A stretch of 64,000 nt of DNA from an uncultured Eubacteriales bacterium (GTDB lineage: Bacteria > Bacillota > Clostridia > Christensenellales > Aristaeellaceae), in contig CACZXF010000008.1 of the NCBI GenBank assembly GCA_902785105.1, forward strand, positions 35,514 through 99,513. Direction: 5' to 3'. The position numbers were made by a program, and so were the translations under genes. The notes beneath the pieces were generated by a model that was given only the letters and a program-made list of their open reading frames with translations, was not told where the DNA came from and made no database searches. Each line of letters begins with the position of its first letter. Within the stretch, counting starts at the first letter, position 1. Positions 27,218-35,064 of the stretch are shown piece by piece.

Positions 27218-30200
27218 TTACGCCTTCCTCTTCCGGATAAACATGAAGCCACAGAGCACGAACAGCACCGCGAAAGCGATGTTCAGGCCGGTGAGCAGCT
27301 TGTCGTACCAGGTCTGCACGGCCTCGATGTGGCTGGAGGAGACCACGCCGTCCATGGCATTGGAATTGGCGAGGGCGTAGTTCTGCATCTTCATGGCGTT
27401 CTTCAGCGCCTGCTGAAGATTGGCGTCCGCGCCTACGGTGGCCTCGTTCCAGTTCAGCGCCGGATAGTAGGCCGCCACCGCCGCCAGGGAATTGTCGCCG
27501 GTGTTGCAGGACATGGTGATGCCGTTCAGCACGGCTTCCTTCAAGGAGGCGTACACGGGGTCCATGATGAAGTCCTCACTGATGAGGCCGTAGAAGCCGA
27601 ACTCACCGTGAAGGATGTTCTTCTGGAGGCCGGTGTGGGCGTTGTCGGTGTAGCAGCCGACGCGGTTGTAGGCGGTCATGACGCCCAGCGCCTTGGCGTC
27701 CTCGATGGGCGACTGCATGGCGCGGATGTCGCCCTCGCGGGCCTTCTGCTCCGTCATGAAGGGCGCCACGCCGGTGCGGTTCATCTCCGTATCGTTGAAG
27801 GCGAAGTGCTTCACGGACGCGATGACGCCATAGCGCTGCTCGGCCTCGGTCTGGGCCGCGGCCAGGAAGGAGGACAGCACGGGGTCCTCGGAGTAATACT
27901 CCAGGTTGCGTGCGCAGTAGGGCAGGCGGTGCAGGTTGGCCGAGATGCCCCAGAGAATGGTGCAGTTGGACCACAGGGACCAGTTGCCCACGGTCTCGCC
28001 CCATTCCTTGGCCAGCTCCTTGTTGAAGGTCTGGGCCACGACGATGTTGTTCGCCATGATGTTGCCCATGAAGCCGGCGTTCTTGTCGTTGTCCGCGATG
28101 ACACAGGGGTCGCCGGAGGAAGCGTCCTTGTTGGCGTACTGGCCCAGCGGGTAGTTGGCGAAGCCGGTGGGGCCGTCGTTCTGGATGGCCTCGGGAGAGG
28201 AGATGGAGTCGATGGCCTTGGTGCTGGTGCCGCCGAAGGCCGTGCGGATGAGCGCCTCGGAGAGCTGCATCTGGTCGATGAGCTGATCCCAGCGGGCGTC
28301 GTCCTTATCGGAAACGCCCTTCAGGTTGCCCAGGGTCAGACCGTTGGACGCGCCCCAGGTGACAGCGCCCTCGCCGCCGGTCTGGTACTCATAAACGTCG
28401 TTGTCCATGACGGCCAGCATGTCCGCCGTGGCGGTAAGGCCGGAATAGGTCTTGGGGAAGGTGCCCGCCCAGTCGTTTCGGGTCAGCCAGGTCACGGTGT
28501 CGGGCATCCAGTAGTTGAGGTCCATGTCCGCAAGCTGGTTTTCCACGGCGGTGCCGTTCTTGGTCTTGGCGAAGGTCTCGCCGTCCAGGGCGTCCAGGTG
28601 CCAGGTCTGCACGTTGGCGGCGTCGCCGTCAGCGGAGGGTCCGCTCCCAGCGGTCATGCCGTCTGCGGCGGTCTTGCCCTGGGCGGCCAGCACGTTGTTC
28701 AGCGCCTCGTGCGCGCCGTTGCCCACGGTGAAGAAGTAGTCGCCGTCGTCCAGGATGTAGCAGCCCTTGGTCCCGGCGGCGTTGTCGGCGGTGGAATCCC
28801 AGCTCGCCATGTAGGTCAGGTCGGCGGTGATGGTCACCGTCTCCGACTGGCCGGGCTCGATGATGCCGGTCTTGGCGAAGTCCAGCAGCTGTATGGCGGA
28901 CTTCTCCACGCCATGCTCGATGTCGTAGGCGGTGTAGGGCACGGAAACGTAGAGCTGCACGGCGTCTTTGCCCGCCACGCTGCCGGTGTTGGAGACCTCC
29001 ACAGTCGCCTTGGCGGTCTTTGCGGCCAAATCCACCTCCAGCGCGGTGATCTTCTGCTCAAAGGTGGTGTAGGACAGGCCGAAGCCGAAGGGATAGGTTA
29101 CTTCATTTTCATAGCGCCACGCGCCGCCGGTGCTGCCTACATCGGAATCGGCGTCGCCCTGGCCCAGCACCACATCCGCGTAGCGGGTCTCGTAATACTT
29201 GTAGCCGGTGTAGATGCCCTCGGCCTCCACGATGGCGTCATTGATGTACTGCTCCGGGGCGGCGTTGGCCCACTGGAGGTCGCCGTAGTTCATGGCGGCG
29301 GGGCTGATGGAGTTGTCCACCGCGTAGGTGTCCGTCAGGTGGCCGCTGGGGTTGGCATCGCCCTTCAGGAGGTCCGCCACGCCGTAGAAACCGAAACTGC
29401 CGGGGGTGCCCACCTGAAGGATGGCGCCGATGCCGTCATTCTTCGCTAGTTCGTCGATCTCCATGGGGTTGCCGTTGTTCAGCAGCACGATGACCTTGCC
29501 GCCGCTGGCCTGAGCCGATTCGATGGCCGCCGCGATGAGGTTCCGCTCGTCGTCGGACAGGCCCAGGGGGTCGGCCTGATTGAGGCCGTCCGCGGGGTTG
29601 ACGCCCGCCTCACCGGGGGTGTAGTCCGCGTTCTCAGAGCCTGCGCGGCCGATGGTGACGATGATGACGTTGTTGGCCGCCAGGGAATCCCGCCAGCCGC
29701 CGTCGATGCCGTCCAGGTCCGCCGGGGAAGGCTCCTTGTCGGTGTACACACCGCCCACGGAGGGCGCGGTCAGCGTCAGATATTCCGCCGTACCCGTCCA
29801 GGTGGCCACCTCAGACTTGAAGATGACCTTGGCCGCGTCGCCGTTGTAGAGGGTCTTCAAAGTGGGGTTCAGCGTGAAGCCCCGGGCCTCCAGCGCGCCC
29901 ACCAGGTCCACGGTGTCCGCGTCGGTGCCGTGGTTTTCCGCGGCGGTGGGGCCCAGGATCGCGCCCTTGTTCGGGAAGTAGGAGGAGAAGCCCAGAAGGG
30001 AAACCTTGCCGATCTCATCCGCGCTCAGCGGCAGCGTGTTGTTTTCATTTTTCAGAAGAACGCTGCCCTCCTCGCTCATGCGCTCGCCAATGTCGGCCAT
30101 GGCCGTCACCAGATCCGTGGTGGATTTGTAGTCCGTGGAATAGGTGTAAAGCTCCTCCGGGGTGACATTGCCGTCCGTCACGATGCGGCTGCTGACGGTG

Positions 30201-30322
30201 CCCAAAAATTTGTTGATGTCCGTCCGGTGGTCGGATACGATGGCGCCCGCGGTCAGTGACGTTGTCAGAAGCATCGCCATGACGGTCGTAAGGCCGCGCC
30301 ATAAACGTGATTGTCTGCCCAT
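27218..30322 (-). CDS. Circularly permuted, membrane-anchored GH3 beta-glucosidase-like protein
   Basis: A 1034-residue GH3 enzyme with its domains in reversed order. The C-terminal-type alpha/beta domain comes first (SVLLKNENNTLPL, IIVTIGRAGSENADY), then a fibronectin III-like part (YPFGFGLSYTTFE). The TIM barrel usually found at the N-terminus comes last (DGPTGFANYPLG, VIASVKHFAFNDTE, and the nucleophile region FGFYGLISEDFIMDP). One membrane segment lies at each end (LTTVMAMLLTTSLTAGAIV and LNIAFAVLFVLCGFMFIRKR), so the enzyme is probably tethered outside. ATG 30322 follows GAGGAGG by 6 bases; the promoter is directly upstream. Probably the external enzyme feeding the leftward operon. Confidence 0.9.
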   Translation of the reverse strand: MGRQSRLWRGLTTVMAMLLTTSLTAGAIVSDHRTDINKFLGTVSSRIVTDGNVTPEELYTYSTDYKSTTDLVTAMADIGERMSEEGSVLLKNENNTLPLSADEIGKVSLLGFSSYFPNKGAILGPTAAENHGTDADTVDLVGALEARGFTLNPTLKTLYNGDAAKVIFKSEVATWTGTAEYLTLTAPSVGGVYTDKEPSPADLDGIDGGWRDSLAANNVIIVTIGRAGSENADYTPGEAGVNPADGLNQADPLGLSDDERNLIAAAIESAQASGGKVIVLLNNGNPMEIDELAKNDGIGAILQVGTPGSFGFYGVADLLKGDANPSGHLTDTYAVDNSISPAAMNYGDLQWANAAPEQYINDAIVEAEGIYTGYKYYETRYADVVLGQGDADSDVGSTGGAWRYENEVTYPFGFGLSYTTFEQKITALEVDLAAKTAKATVEVSNTGSVAGKDAVQLYVSVPYTAYDIEHGVEKSAIQLLDFAKTGIIEPGQSETVTITADLTYMASWDSTADNAAGTKGCYILDDGDYFFTVGNGAHEALNNVLAAQGKTAADGMTAGSGPSADGDAANVQTWHLDALDGETFAKTKNGTAVENQLADMDLNYWMPDTVTWLTRNDWAGTFPKTYSGLTATADMLAVMDNDVYEYQTGGEGAVTWGASNGLTLGNLKGVSDKDDARWDQLIDQMQLSEALIRTAFGGTSTKAIDSISSPEAIQNDGPTGFANYPLGQYANKDASSGDPCVIADNDKNAGFMGNIMANNIVVAQTFNKELAKEWGETVGNWSLWSNCTILWGISANLHRLPYCARNLEYYSEDPVLSSFLAAAQTEAEQRYGVIASVKHFAFNDTEMNRTGVAPFMTEQKAREGDIRAMQSPIEDAKALGVMTAYNRVGCYTDNAHTGLQKNILHGEFGFYGLISEDFIMDPVYASLKEAVLNGITMSCNTGDNSLAAVAAYYPALNWNEATVGADANLQQALKNAMKMQNYALANSNAMDGVVSSSHIEAVQTWYDKLLTGLNIAFAVLFVLCGFMFIRKRKA

Positions 30323-30353
30323 AGTCTGCCTCCTCATAATAATGTATAATATT

Positions 30354-30382
30354 ATTCTAACACAGAGACGCGGCAATGTAAA
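30354..30382 (-). promoter_or_regulatory. Promoter of the GH3 gene and leftward glycan operon
   Basis: On the minus strand, TTTACA (30382-30377), a 17-base spacer, then TAGAAT (30359-30354) preceded by TGT, an extended -10. It lies back-to-back with the start of the SGNH-LRR cassette, whose own -10 TATAAT is at 30447-30452. Confidence 0.7.
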
Positions 30383-30483
30383 AATATATATTTGTTATTT
30401 AACATTATTCGATGAATTGTAATGTTCATATTCATGCAATAAGCATTATAATGATAAGTGAAAATGAAAAACGGGGATAAATA

Positions 30484-32256
30484 ATGAGGAGAACGATCAT
30501 ACTCTGCGTCTGCCTGTCCATGCTGCTGAGCGCCTGCGGCCAACGGATGAATAATCCTGAGCGGACGGTGCGCGTGGTGCTGGAAGAGGGGGACGGCTTT
30601 GCCGCGGAGGAGCGGGTGTTTGACGGGTCTGCAGGCGGCACATTTCGCATAAAGGTCATCCCCTTTGAGGATTGGGAGATCGAGGGCTGCGATTATCCCG
30701 GCGCGACCTGCGCGACGGATGACGACGACGCCGTCGAAATCACACTGGACGACGTACGCTACAGCACCGTGGTCACCCTGTCCGCCGAGCAGCACCCCTA
30801 TCGCATCCGCTATCACGATGACGATAATATAGAGGAAGTCTCCCGCCCCGCCCATCATCTGCGCGTCAACACTGCCACGCGAAGCAATATCGACGGGCTG
30901 ATTTCCGACGACGGCGCCCGCCTTCTGTGCGGCTGGAAGCTGGAAAACGGAAAACGCATTGACCTGGGGAGCCGGGTGGATGTGAACAAGGGCGTTCCGC
31001 TGGATTTGTACGCGGACTGGCACGCGTTTGGCAAGGCTGACGACTTTGACCGGGAATCGGATGCCTCGGGGCGGGCGGTGATCCGCGGGTATCGCGGCAG
31101 CGCTTCGGAGATCGTCATCCCCGCGCATATCAATGGTCAGCCCGTCGTCAGTATCGCGGCGGGGGCCTTTGCGGGCGTCGAATGTGAAAGCGTCATACTG
31201 CCGCCGACGGTGGAGGTCGTGGAACCTCACGCCTTTGATGGCTGCGCCTTTTCCTCGCTCACATTTTTCGACACCATTCGGGAGATCACCGATTACGCGT
31301 TCTCGGACTGTAAGCAGCTCCGGGAAATACACATCAACGCTGTGCGGCCTCCGGTGTACAGCGGCACGTATTTTGACACCTTTCCGGACAAGCTGGACCG
31401 GCTGCGGAGCCTGAAGGACCGCCCGAAGATCATACTGTTTTCCGGCTCCTCCACCCGCTTCGGCTACGATTCGGAGATGATCAACAGCGCGTTTCCGGGA
31501 TATGATGTCGTGAACATGGGCGTGTATGCCTACACCAACGCGCTGCCCCAGTTCGACCTGATGCTTCAATATGTGAAGCCGGGGGATATACTGCTCCACG
31601 CTCCGGAATTTGACGCCGTCAAGCGTCAGTTCTGCGTAACGAACGCCATGGATGAACACTTCTTCGCCATGATCGAATCGGATTACGATATTTTGAGCCT
31701 CCTGGATTATCGGGATTACGGCGGCGTGCTGTCCGCGTTCACCACGTTTCAGAAAAACCGTCAGGGCATGTCTGAGGGGAACTATCAGCTCAGCGCCGCC
31801 CGCTTTGACGAGGACCACAATCCCGTTTCCAGCCCCTCCTATAATATCTACGGCGACTACATCGTCCATCGCCCCAATGGCGCGGATGATACGCCCATCT
31901 ACAACCTGCCGGTGGACTATCTGGCGGGGGCATTTCCGGCAAAGACCGTCATCGAGCCACTGAATCGGGTGTATCAGCGGTTTCAGAACGCGGGCGCGCG
32001 GGTGTTCTTCACATACGCGCCGAGGAACCGGCTGGCGCTGTCCGAACGCAGCACCGAGGCGGAGCGGGCACGACTGGACGAATGGCTGCGGCAAAGTCTC
32101 GCCGCGCCTGTCATTTCGGACATCGAGGCGTCCCTGTTCCCCGGCCATCTGCTCTACGGCACCGACAACCATCTGTCCACCGAGGGCGTCAGCCTGCGCA
32201 CGGCGATGGTGATCCGGGACATTCAAGACCATCTGGAGAGGGAGGGTGTTGAATGA
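30484..32256 (+). CDS. Lipoprotein with BspA-like LRR and SGNH acyltransferase-like domain
   Basis: A lipoprotein (lipobox LSAC, lipidated C18) of 590 residues. A beta-rich part leads to two or three BspA-type leucine-rich units at about 205-290 (EIVIPAHINGQPVVSIAAGA, PPTVEVVEPHAFDGC). An SGNH-like domain follows: KIILFSGSSTRFGYD with S322/S323 as candidate nucleophile and the C-terminal GTDNHLSTEG with D561 and H563. SGNH proteins next to an MBOAT gene move acyl groups onto surface polymers outside the cell (as AlgX/AlgJ or DltD do). Its stop overlaps the MBOAT start (ATGA). The LRR part may bind the polymer or cell wall; that is inference. Confidence 0.82.
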   Translation: MRRTIILCVCLSMLLSACGQRMNNPERTVRVVLEEGDGFAAEERVFDGSAGGTFRIKVIPFEDWEIEGCDYPGATCATDDDDAVEITLDDVRYSTVVTLSAEQHPYRIRYHDDDNIEEVSRPAHHLRVNTATRSNIDGLISDDGARLLCGWKLENGKRIDLGSRVDVNKGVPLDLYADWHAFGKADDFDRESDASGRAVIRGYRGSASEIVIPAHINGQPVVSIAAGAFAGVECESVILPPTVEVVEPHAFDGCAFSSLTFFDTIREITDYAFSDCKQLREIHINAVRPPVYSGTYFDTFPDKLDRLRSLKDRPKIILFSGSSTRFGYDSEMINSAFPGYDVVNMGVYAYTNALPQFDLMLQYVKPGDILLHAPEFDAVKRQFCVTNAMDEHFFAMIESDYDILSLLDYRDYGGVLSAFTTFQKNRQGMSEGNYQLSAARFDEDHNPVSSPSYNIYGDYIVHRPNGADDTPIYNLPVDYLAGAFPAKTVIEPLNRVYQRFQNAGARVFFTYAPRNRLALSERSTEAERARLDEWLRQSLAAPVISDIEASLFPGHLLYGTDNHLSTEGVSLRTAMVIRDIQDHLEREGVE

Positions 32257-33569
32257 ATTTCGTCAGTCCCCTGTTCCTGCCCGGCCTGGCGCTGACGGTG
32301 TTTTTCTATCGACGATTGCCCGGACACGCCCGGCCCGGACTGCTGCTGATGGTCAGCCTGGCCTTTTTCCTGCTCGACAGCCCCGCCTCCGCGGCGGTGC
32401 TGCTGGCGGTGATCGCCCTTTCCTGGCTGATGGGGTTGTCGTTGGAGAGGGTGCAGCACCGCAAGGCGCTCCTGCTTGGCGGCAGCGGCCTGATGCTGGG
32501 AAACCTCTGTGTTTTCAAGGCAGCGCCGCTTGGGTTCATCCCCATCGGCATCTCCTTTTACACCTTTCAGGCCCTGGCCTACTGCGTCGATGTCTATCGG
32601 GGCCGCTTTCCCGCGGAGCGCGATCCCCTTCGCTACGCGCTGTTTGTCGCCTTCTTCCCCCAGGTGACGGCTGGTCCCATCGAGCGCCCCGGAAGCCTGA
32701 TGCCCCAGTTGGAGGCGTGTCCCTCCCCCACCTCCGGCGACTTCCGCGTCGGCGGATTCCTGATACTGCGGGGCTTTGCGCGAAAGATCATCATCGCGGA
32801 CGGACTCGCGCCGCTGGTGGACGGGTTGTTCGTCCGCGTCGGCGGGCTGACCGGCCCTGAGGCGCTGGCAGCCTGCGCGCTTTTCGCGTTTCAGATCTAC
32901 GCGGATTTCGCCGGGTATACCGACATCGCCCGGGGCGCGGCGCGGCTGATGGGCATACGCCTCAGCGAGAACTTCGACCATCCCTACCGCGCCCGCGGCC
33001 TGCGGGATTTCTGGCGGCGCTGGCACATGACGCTGACCGGCTGGCTTCGGGATTACGTCTACATCCCGCTGGGCGGCAGTCGGCGCGGCGGGCCTCGGAC
33101 GGTCATCAACGTGCTGATCGTGTTTGCATTAAGCAGCCTCTGGCACGGCCTTGGGCTTCACTTTCTGGCCTGGGGACTGGCCCACGGGCTGCTGATGCTG
33201 GCGGATGACCGCCTTTCCCGAAAGCCGGGGCCCCTGCTGACCTTCATCCCCGTCTGCCTGCTGTGGGCGCTGTTCCGCGCGCCGACCCTCTCCGCAGCGG
33301 GCGCGCTCTACGCCGCGCTGCCCACGGGCTGGAGGCTGGCCCCAGCGCTCTTATGGAGCTTTGTCCACGCCCATCCCTGGACAATCCTGCGGCTGGCCGC
33401 CATGCCCCTTATCCTTCTGCTGACGGACAGGGTCCCCGTGGAGACGGACGTTCCGGCGGATATGAAAAGTCTGCTGTCGGGATATGCCCTCTTCCTCATC
33501 ATAATGCTTTGTCTGTTTGCCGACCTGAGAAGCGACGCCATCACGCCCTTCATCTACTTTCAGTTTTGA
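32253..33569 (+). CDS. MBOAT family membrane O-acyltransferase
   Basis: A 438-residue polytopic protein of the AlgI/DltB/PatA type, which passes an acyl group across the membrane for O-acylation of a surface polymer. Family marks: FIPIGISFYTFQALAY, FPQVTAGPIERP, FQIYADFAGYTDIARG, ENFDHPYRARGLRDFWRRWH with H258, and the catalytic-histidine motif SSLWHGLGLHFLAWG with H298. About 11 hydrophobic helices. It sits between two SGNH-LRR genes, overlapping the first and 6 bases from the next. The polymer being modified cannot be told; no teichoic acid (dlt) or alginate genes are nearby. Confidence 0.93.
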   Translation: MNFVSPLFLPGLALTVFFYRRLPGHARPGLLLMVSLAFFLLDSPASAAVLLAVIALSWLMGLSLERVQHRKALLLGGSGLMLGNLCVFKAAPLGFIPIGISFYTFQALAYCVDVYRGRFPAERDPLRYALFVAFFPQVTAGPIERPGSLMPQLEACPSPTSGDFRVGGFLILRGFARKIIIADGLAPLVDGLFVRVGGLTGPEALAACALFAFQIYADFAGYTDIARGAARLMGIRLSENFDHPYRARGLRDFWRRWHMTLTGWLRDYVYIPLGGSRRGGPRTVINVLIVFALSSLWHGLGLHFLAWGLAHGLLMLADDRLSRKPGPLLTFIPVCLLWALFRAPTLSAAGALYAALPTGWRLAPALLWSFVHAHPWTILRLAAMPLILLLTDRVPVETDVPADMKSLLSGYALFLIIMLCLFADLRSDAITPFIYFQF

Positions 33570-33575
33570 GCCGCC

Positions 33576-34868
33576 ATGCGTACAAGACGTTTTATCATCA
33601 TCAGCACATTGCTCACGGTACTGCTGGCCGCACCCTTCACGCTGGCCGGACTGCTGCTCCCGCCGCAGTATCAGGGCACCTATCTGGGGGCCTTTCAGGA
33701 GAAGTGCCATCTTCTGGAAAACACGCCCGGCAAGCGCATCATCGTTGCGGGCGGCAGCGGCGCGGCCTTTGCCATCGACAGCGCCCTGCTGGAGCGGAAT
33801 TTTCCTGGCTACAGCGCTGTCAACCTGGGCATGTACGGCGACCTCGGCATCAAGGTGCCGCTGGACATCGCCCGTTCCTGCCTGCATGAGGGCGACATCG
33901 TCATCATCGCCCCCGAGCAGCACGCGCAGACGCTCTCCCTGCGCGTGGGCGGCCGATCCGCCCTGCAATGTCTGGATGGCGCCTGGTCGCTGCTCTTGCG
34001 CATGGACAGCGCGGACTACGGCGCGCTCATGGCCTATCTGCCGGAGTTCTCGCTGGAAAAGTGGCGCTATGCGCTGTCCGGCGGCCGCTCCGAGGGCGAG
34101 GGCGTCTACAAAAGGGATTCCTTCAATCATTATGGCGACATTGAGACGGACATCGCCGCGGCCAACACTATGCCCAACCTGTATGACCCGACGGTGGAAA
34201 TCTCCTACGATCCCGCGCAGATCGAACAGAGCTTTGTTGATTATCTGAACCGGTTCGCGTCTTCGGCCAAAAGAAGCGGGGCGGAAGTCTGTTATTACTT
34301 CTGCCCCGCCGATCGGCTGGCTGTGACCGGTGAGTACGCGCCGGATGATTTTTACAACGCGCTGAGTGAGGCTCTGACCTTCCCCATACTGGGAGACCCC
34401 AACCACAGCGTCATGGACGCAGGATGGTTTTTCGACACCAATTTTCACCTGAATCAGTCCGGCAGAACAGTGTACACGCGACAGCTCATCCGTGATCTGA
34501 AGGCCTGGAAGGGCATTGCCGCCCGCACCGACATCGCACTGCCCCCGCTCCGCTCCCCCGCTCCCGACTGGAACGGCTTTACCGTGACGCGGAAAATGTG
34601 GGCAGGCAACGCGGAGATCACCGAGGTGGAGCTTCCCGAAAACACCATCGTCATTGAAGACTATGCCTTTGATGGATGCGGCGCCCTCAAATATATCCAT
34701 CTGAGGAATCCTCAACCCTCCAGGGTCATCGTCGGCGACCATCTGCTGGATGGAACCGCCGCCGCTCTGATCGTTCCCCGTGGCACCCTTTCCGCCTATC
34801 GCACGGACTATCGCTTTTCCAGATACGCCGATCGCATCGAAGAGGAGAAACTCAGTCCTTCGGATTGA
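33576..34868 (+). CDS. SGNH-like protein with C-terminal LRR segment
   Basis: 430 residues with an N-terminal membrane anchor or signal (residues 6-28). An SGNH/DltD-like domain follows with IIVAGGSGAAFAID (S61 as candidate nucleophile), NLGMYGDLGIKVPLDIA and FFDTNFHLNQSG (D287, H291). The C-terminal 90 residues carry a BspA-type leucine-rich unit (ITEVELPENTIVIEDYAFDG). Domain order is the reverse of the first gene in the cassette, where the LRR precedes SGNH. The pair plus MBOAT looks like a complete acyl-transfer unit with two extracellular partners. Start is supported mainly by spacing after the MBOAT stop; the ribosome site is weak. Confidence 0.8.
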   Translation: MRTRRFIIISTLLTVLLAAPFTLAGLLLPPQYQGTYLGAFQEKCHLLENTPGKRIIVAGGSGAAFAIDSALLERNFPGYSAVNLGMYGDLGIKVPLDIARSCLHEGDIVIIAPEQHAQTLSLRVGGRSALQCLDGAWSLLLRMDSADYGALMAYLPEFSLEKWRYALSGGRSEGEGVYKRDSFNHYGDIETDIAAANTMPNLYDPTVEISYDPAQIEQSFVDYLNRFASSAKRSGAEVCYYFCPADRLAVTGEYAPDDFYNALSEALTFPILGDPNHSVMDAGWFFDTNFHLNQSGRTVYTRQLIRDLKAWKGIAARTDIALPPLRSPAPDWNGFTVTRKMWAGNAEITEVELPENTIVIEDYAFDGCGALKYIHLRNPQPSRVIVGDHLLDGTAAALIVPRGTLSAYRTDYRFSRYADRIEEEKLSPSD

Positions 34869-34881
34869 TATGATTTGAGCA

Positions 34882-35056
34882 GCGATTCAGTTCTCTACGA
34901 TAAACAGGGTTTTATCGAAGAGATACTCACTCTCCTGTAGGGGGCGGCGTTGCGCCGCCCGCCCAATAGAACGAACCGCCACATAGGGGACGGGCGCCGA
35001 AACGGCGCCCCTACAGGGTTGGTTTGTCTCCCCGCCAAATCCCAATTAATCAATCC
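34882..35056. repeat. Palindromic intergenic repeat, copy 5 (reverse orientation)
   Basis: Arms ATTCAGTTCTCTACGATAAA on the left and CCCCGCCAAATCCCAATTAA on the right. The hairpins come in the order GGCGGCGTTGCGCCGCC, then GGGCGCCGAAACGGCGCCC. It lies between convergent genes. Confidence 0.85.
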
Positions 35057-35064
35057 GAACTCAA

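Noticed and set aside
27329-29449. Long plus-strand open frame of about 700 codons opposite the GH3 gene
   Set aside because: It is a mirror of the GC-rich coding strand. The GH3 protein on the other strand has clear family motifs, and this frame has a G/V/H/A-rich composition with no ribosome site.
30352-32232. Long minus-strand frame opposite the SGNH-LRR lipoprotein gene
   Set aside because: The plus-strand frame has a lipobox, LRR units and an SGNH motif; the opposite frame shows no domain or start signal.
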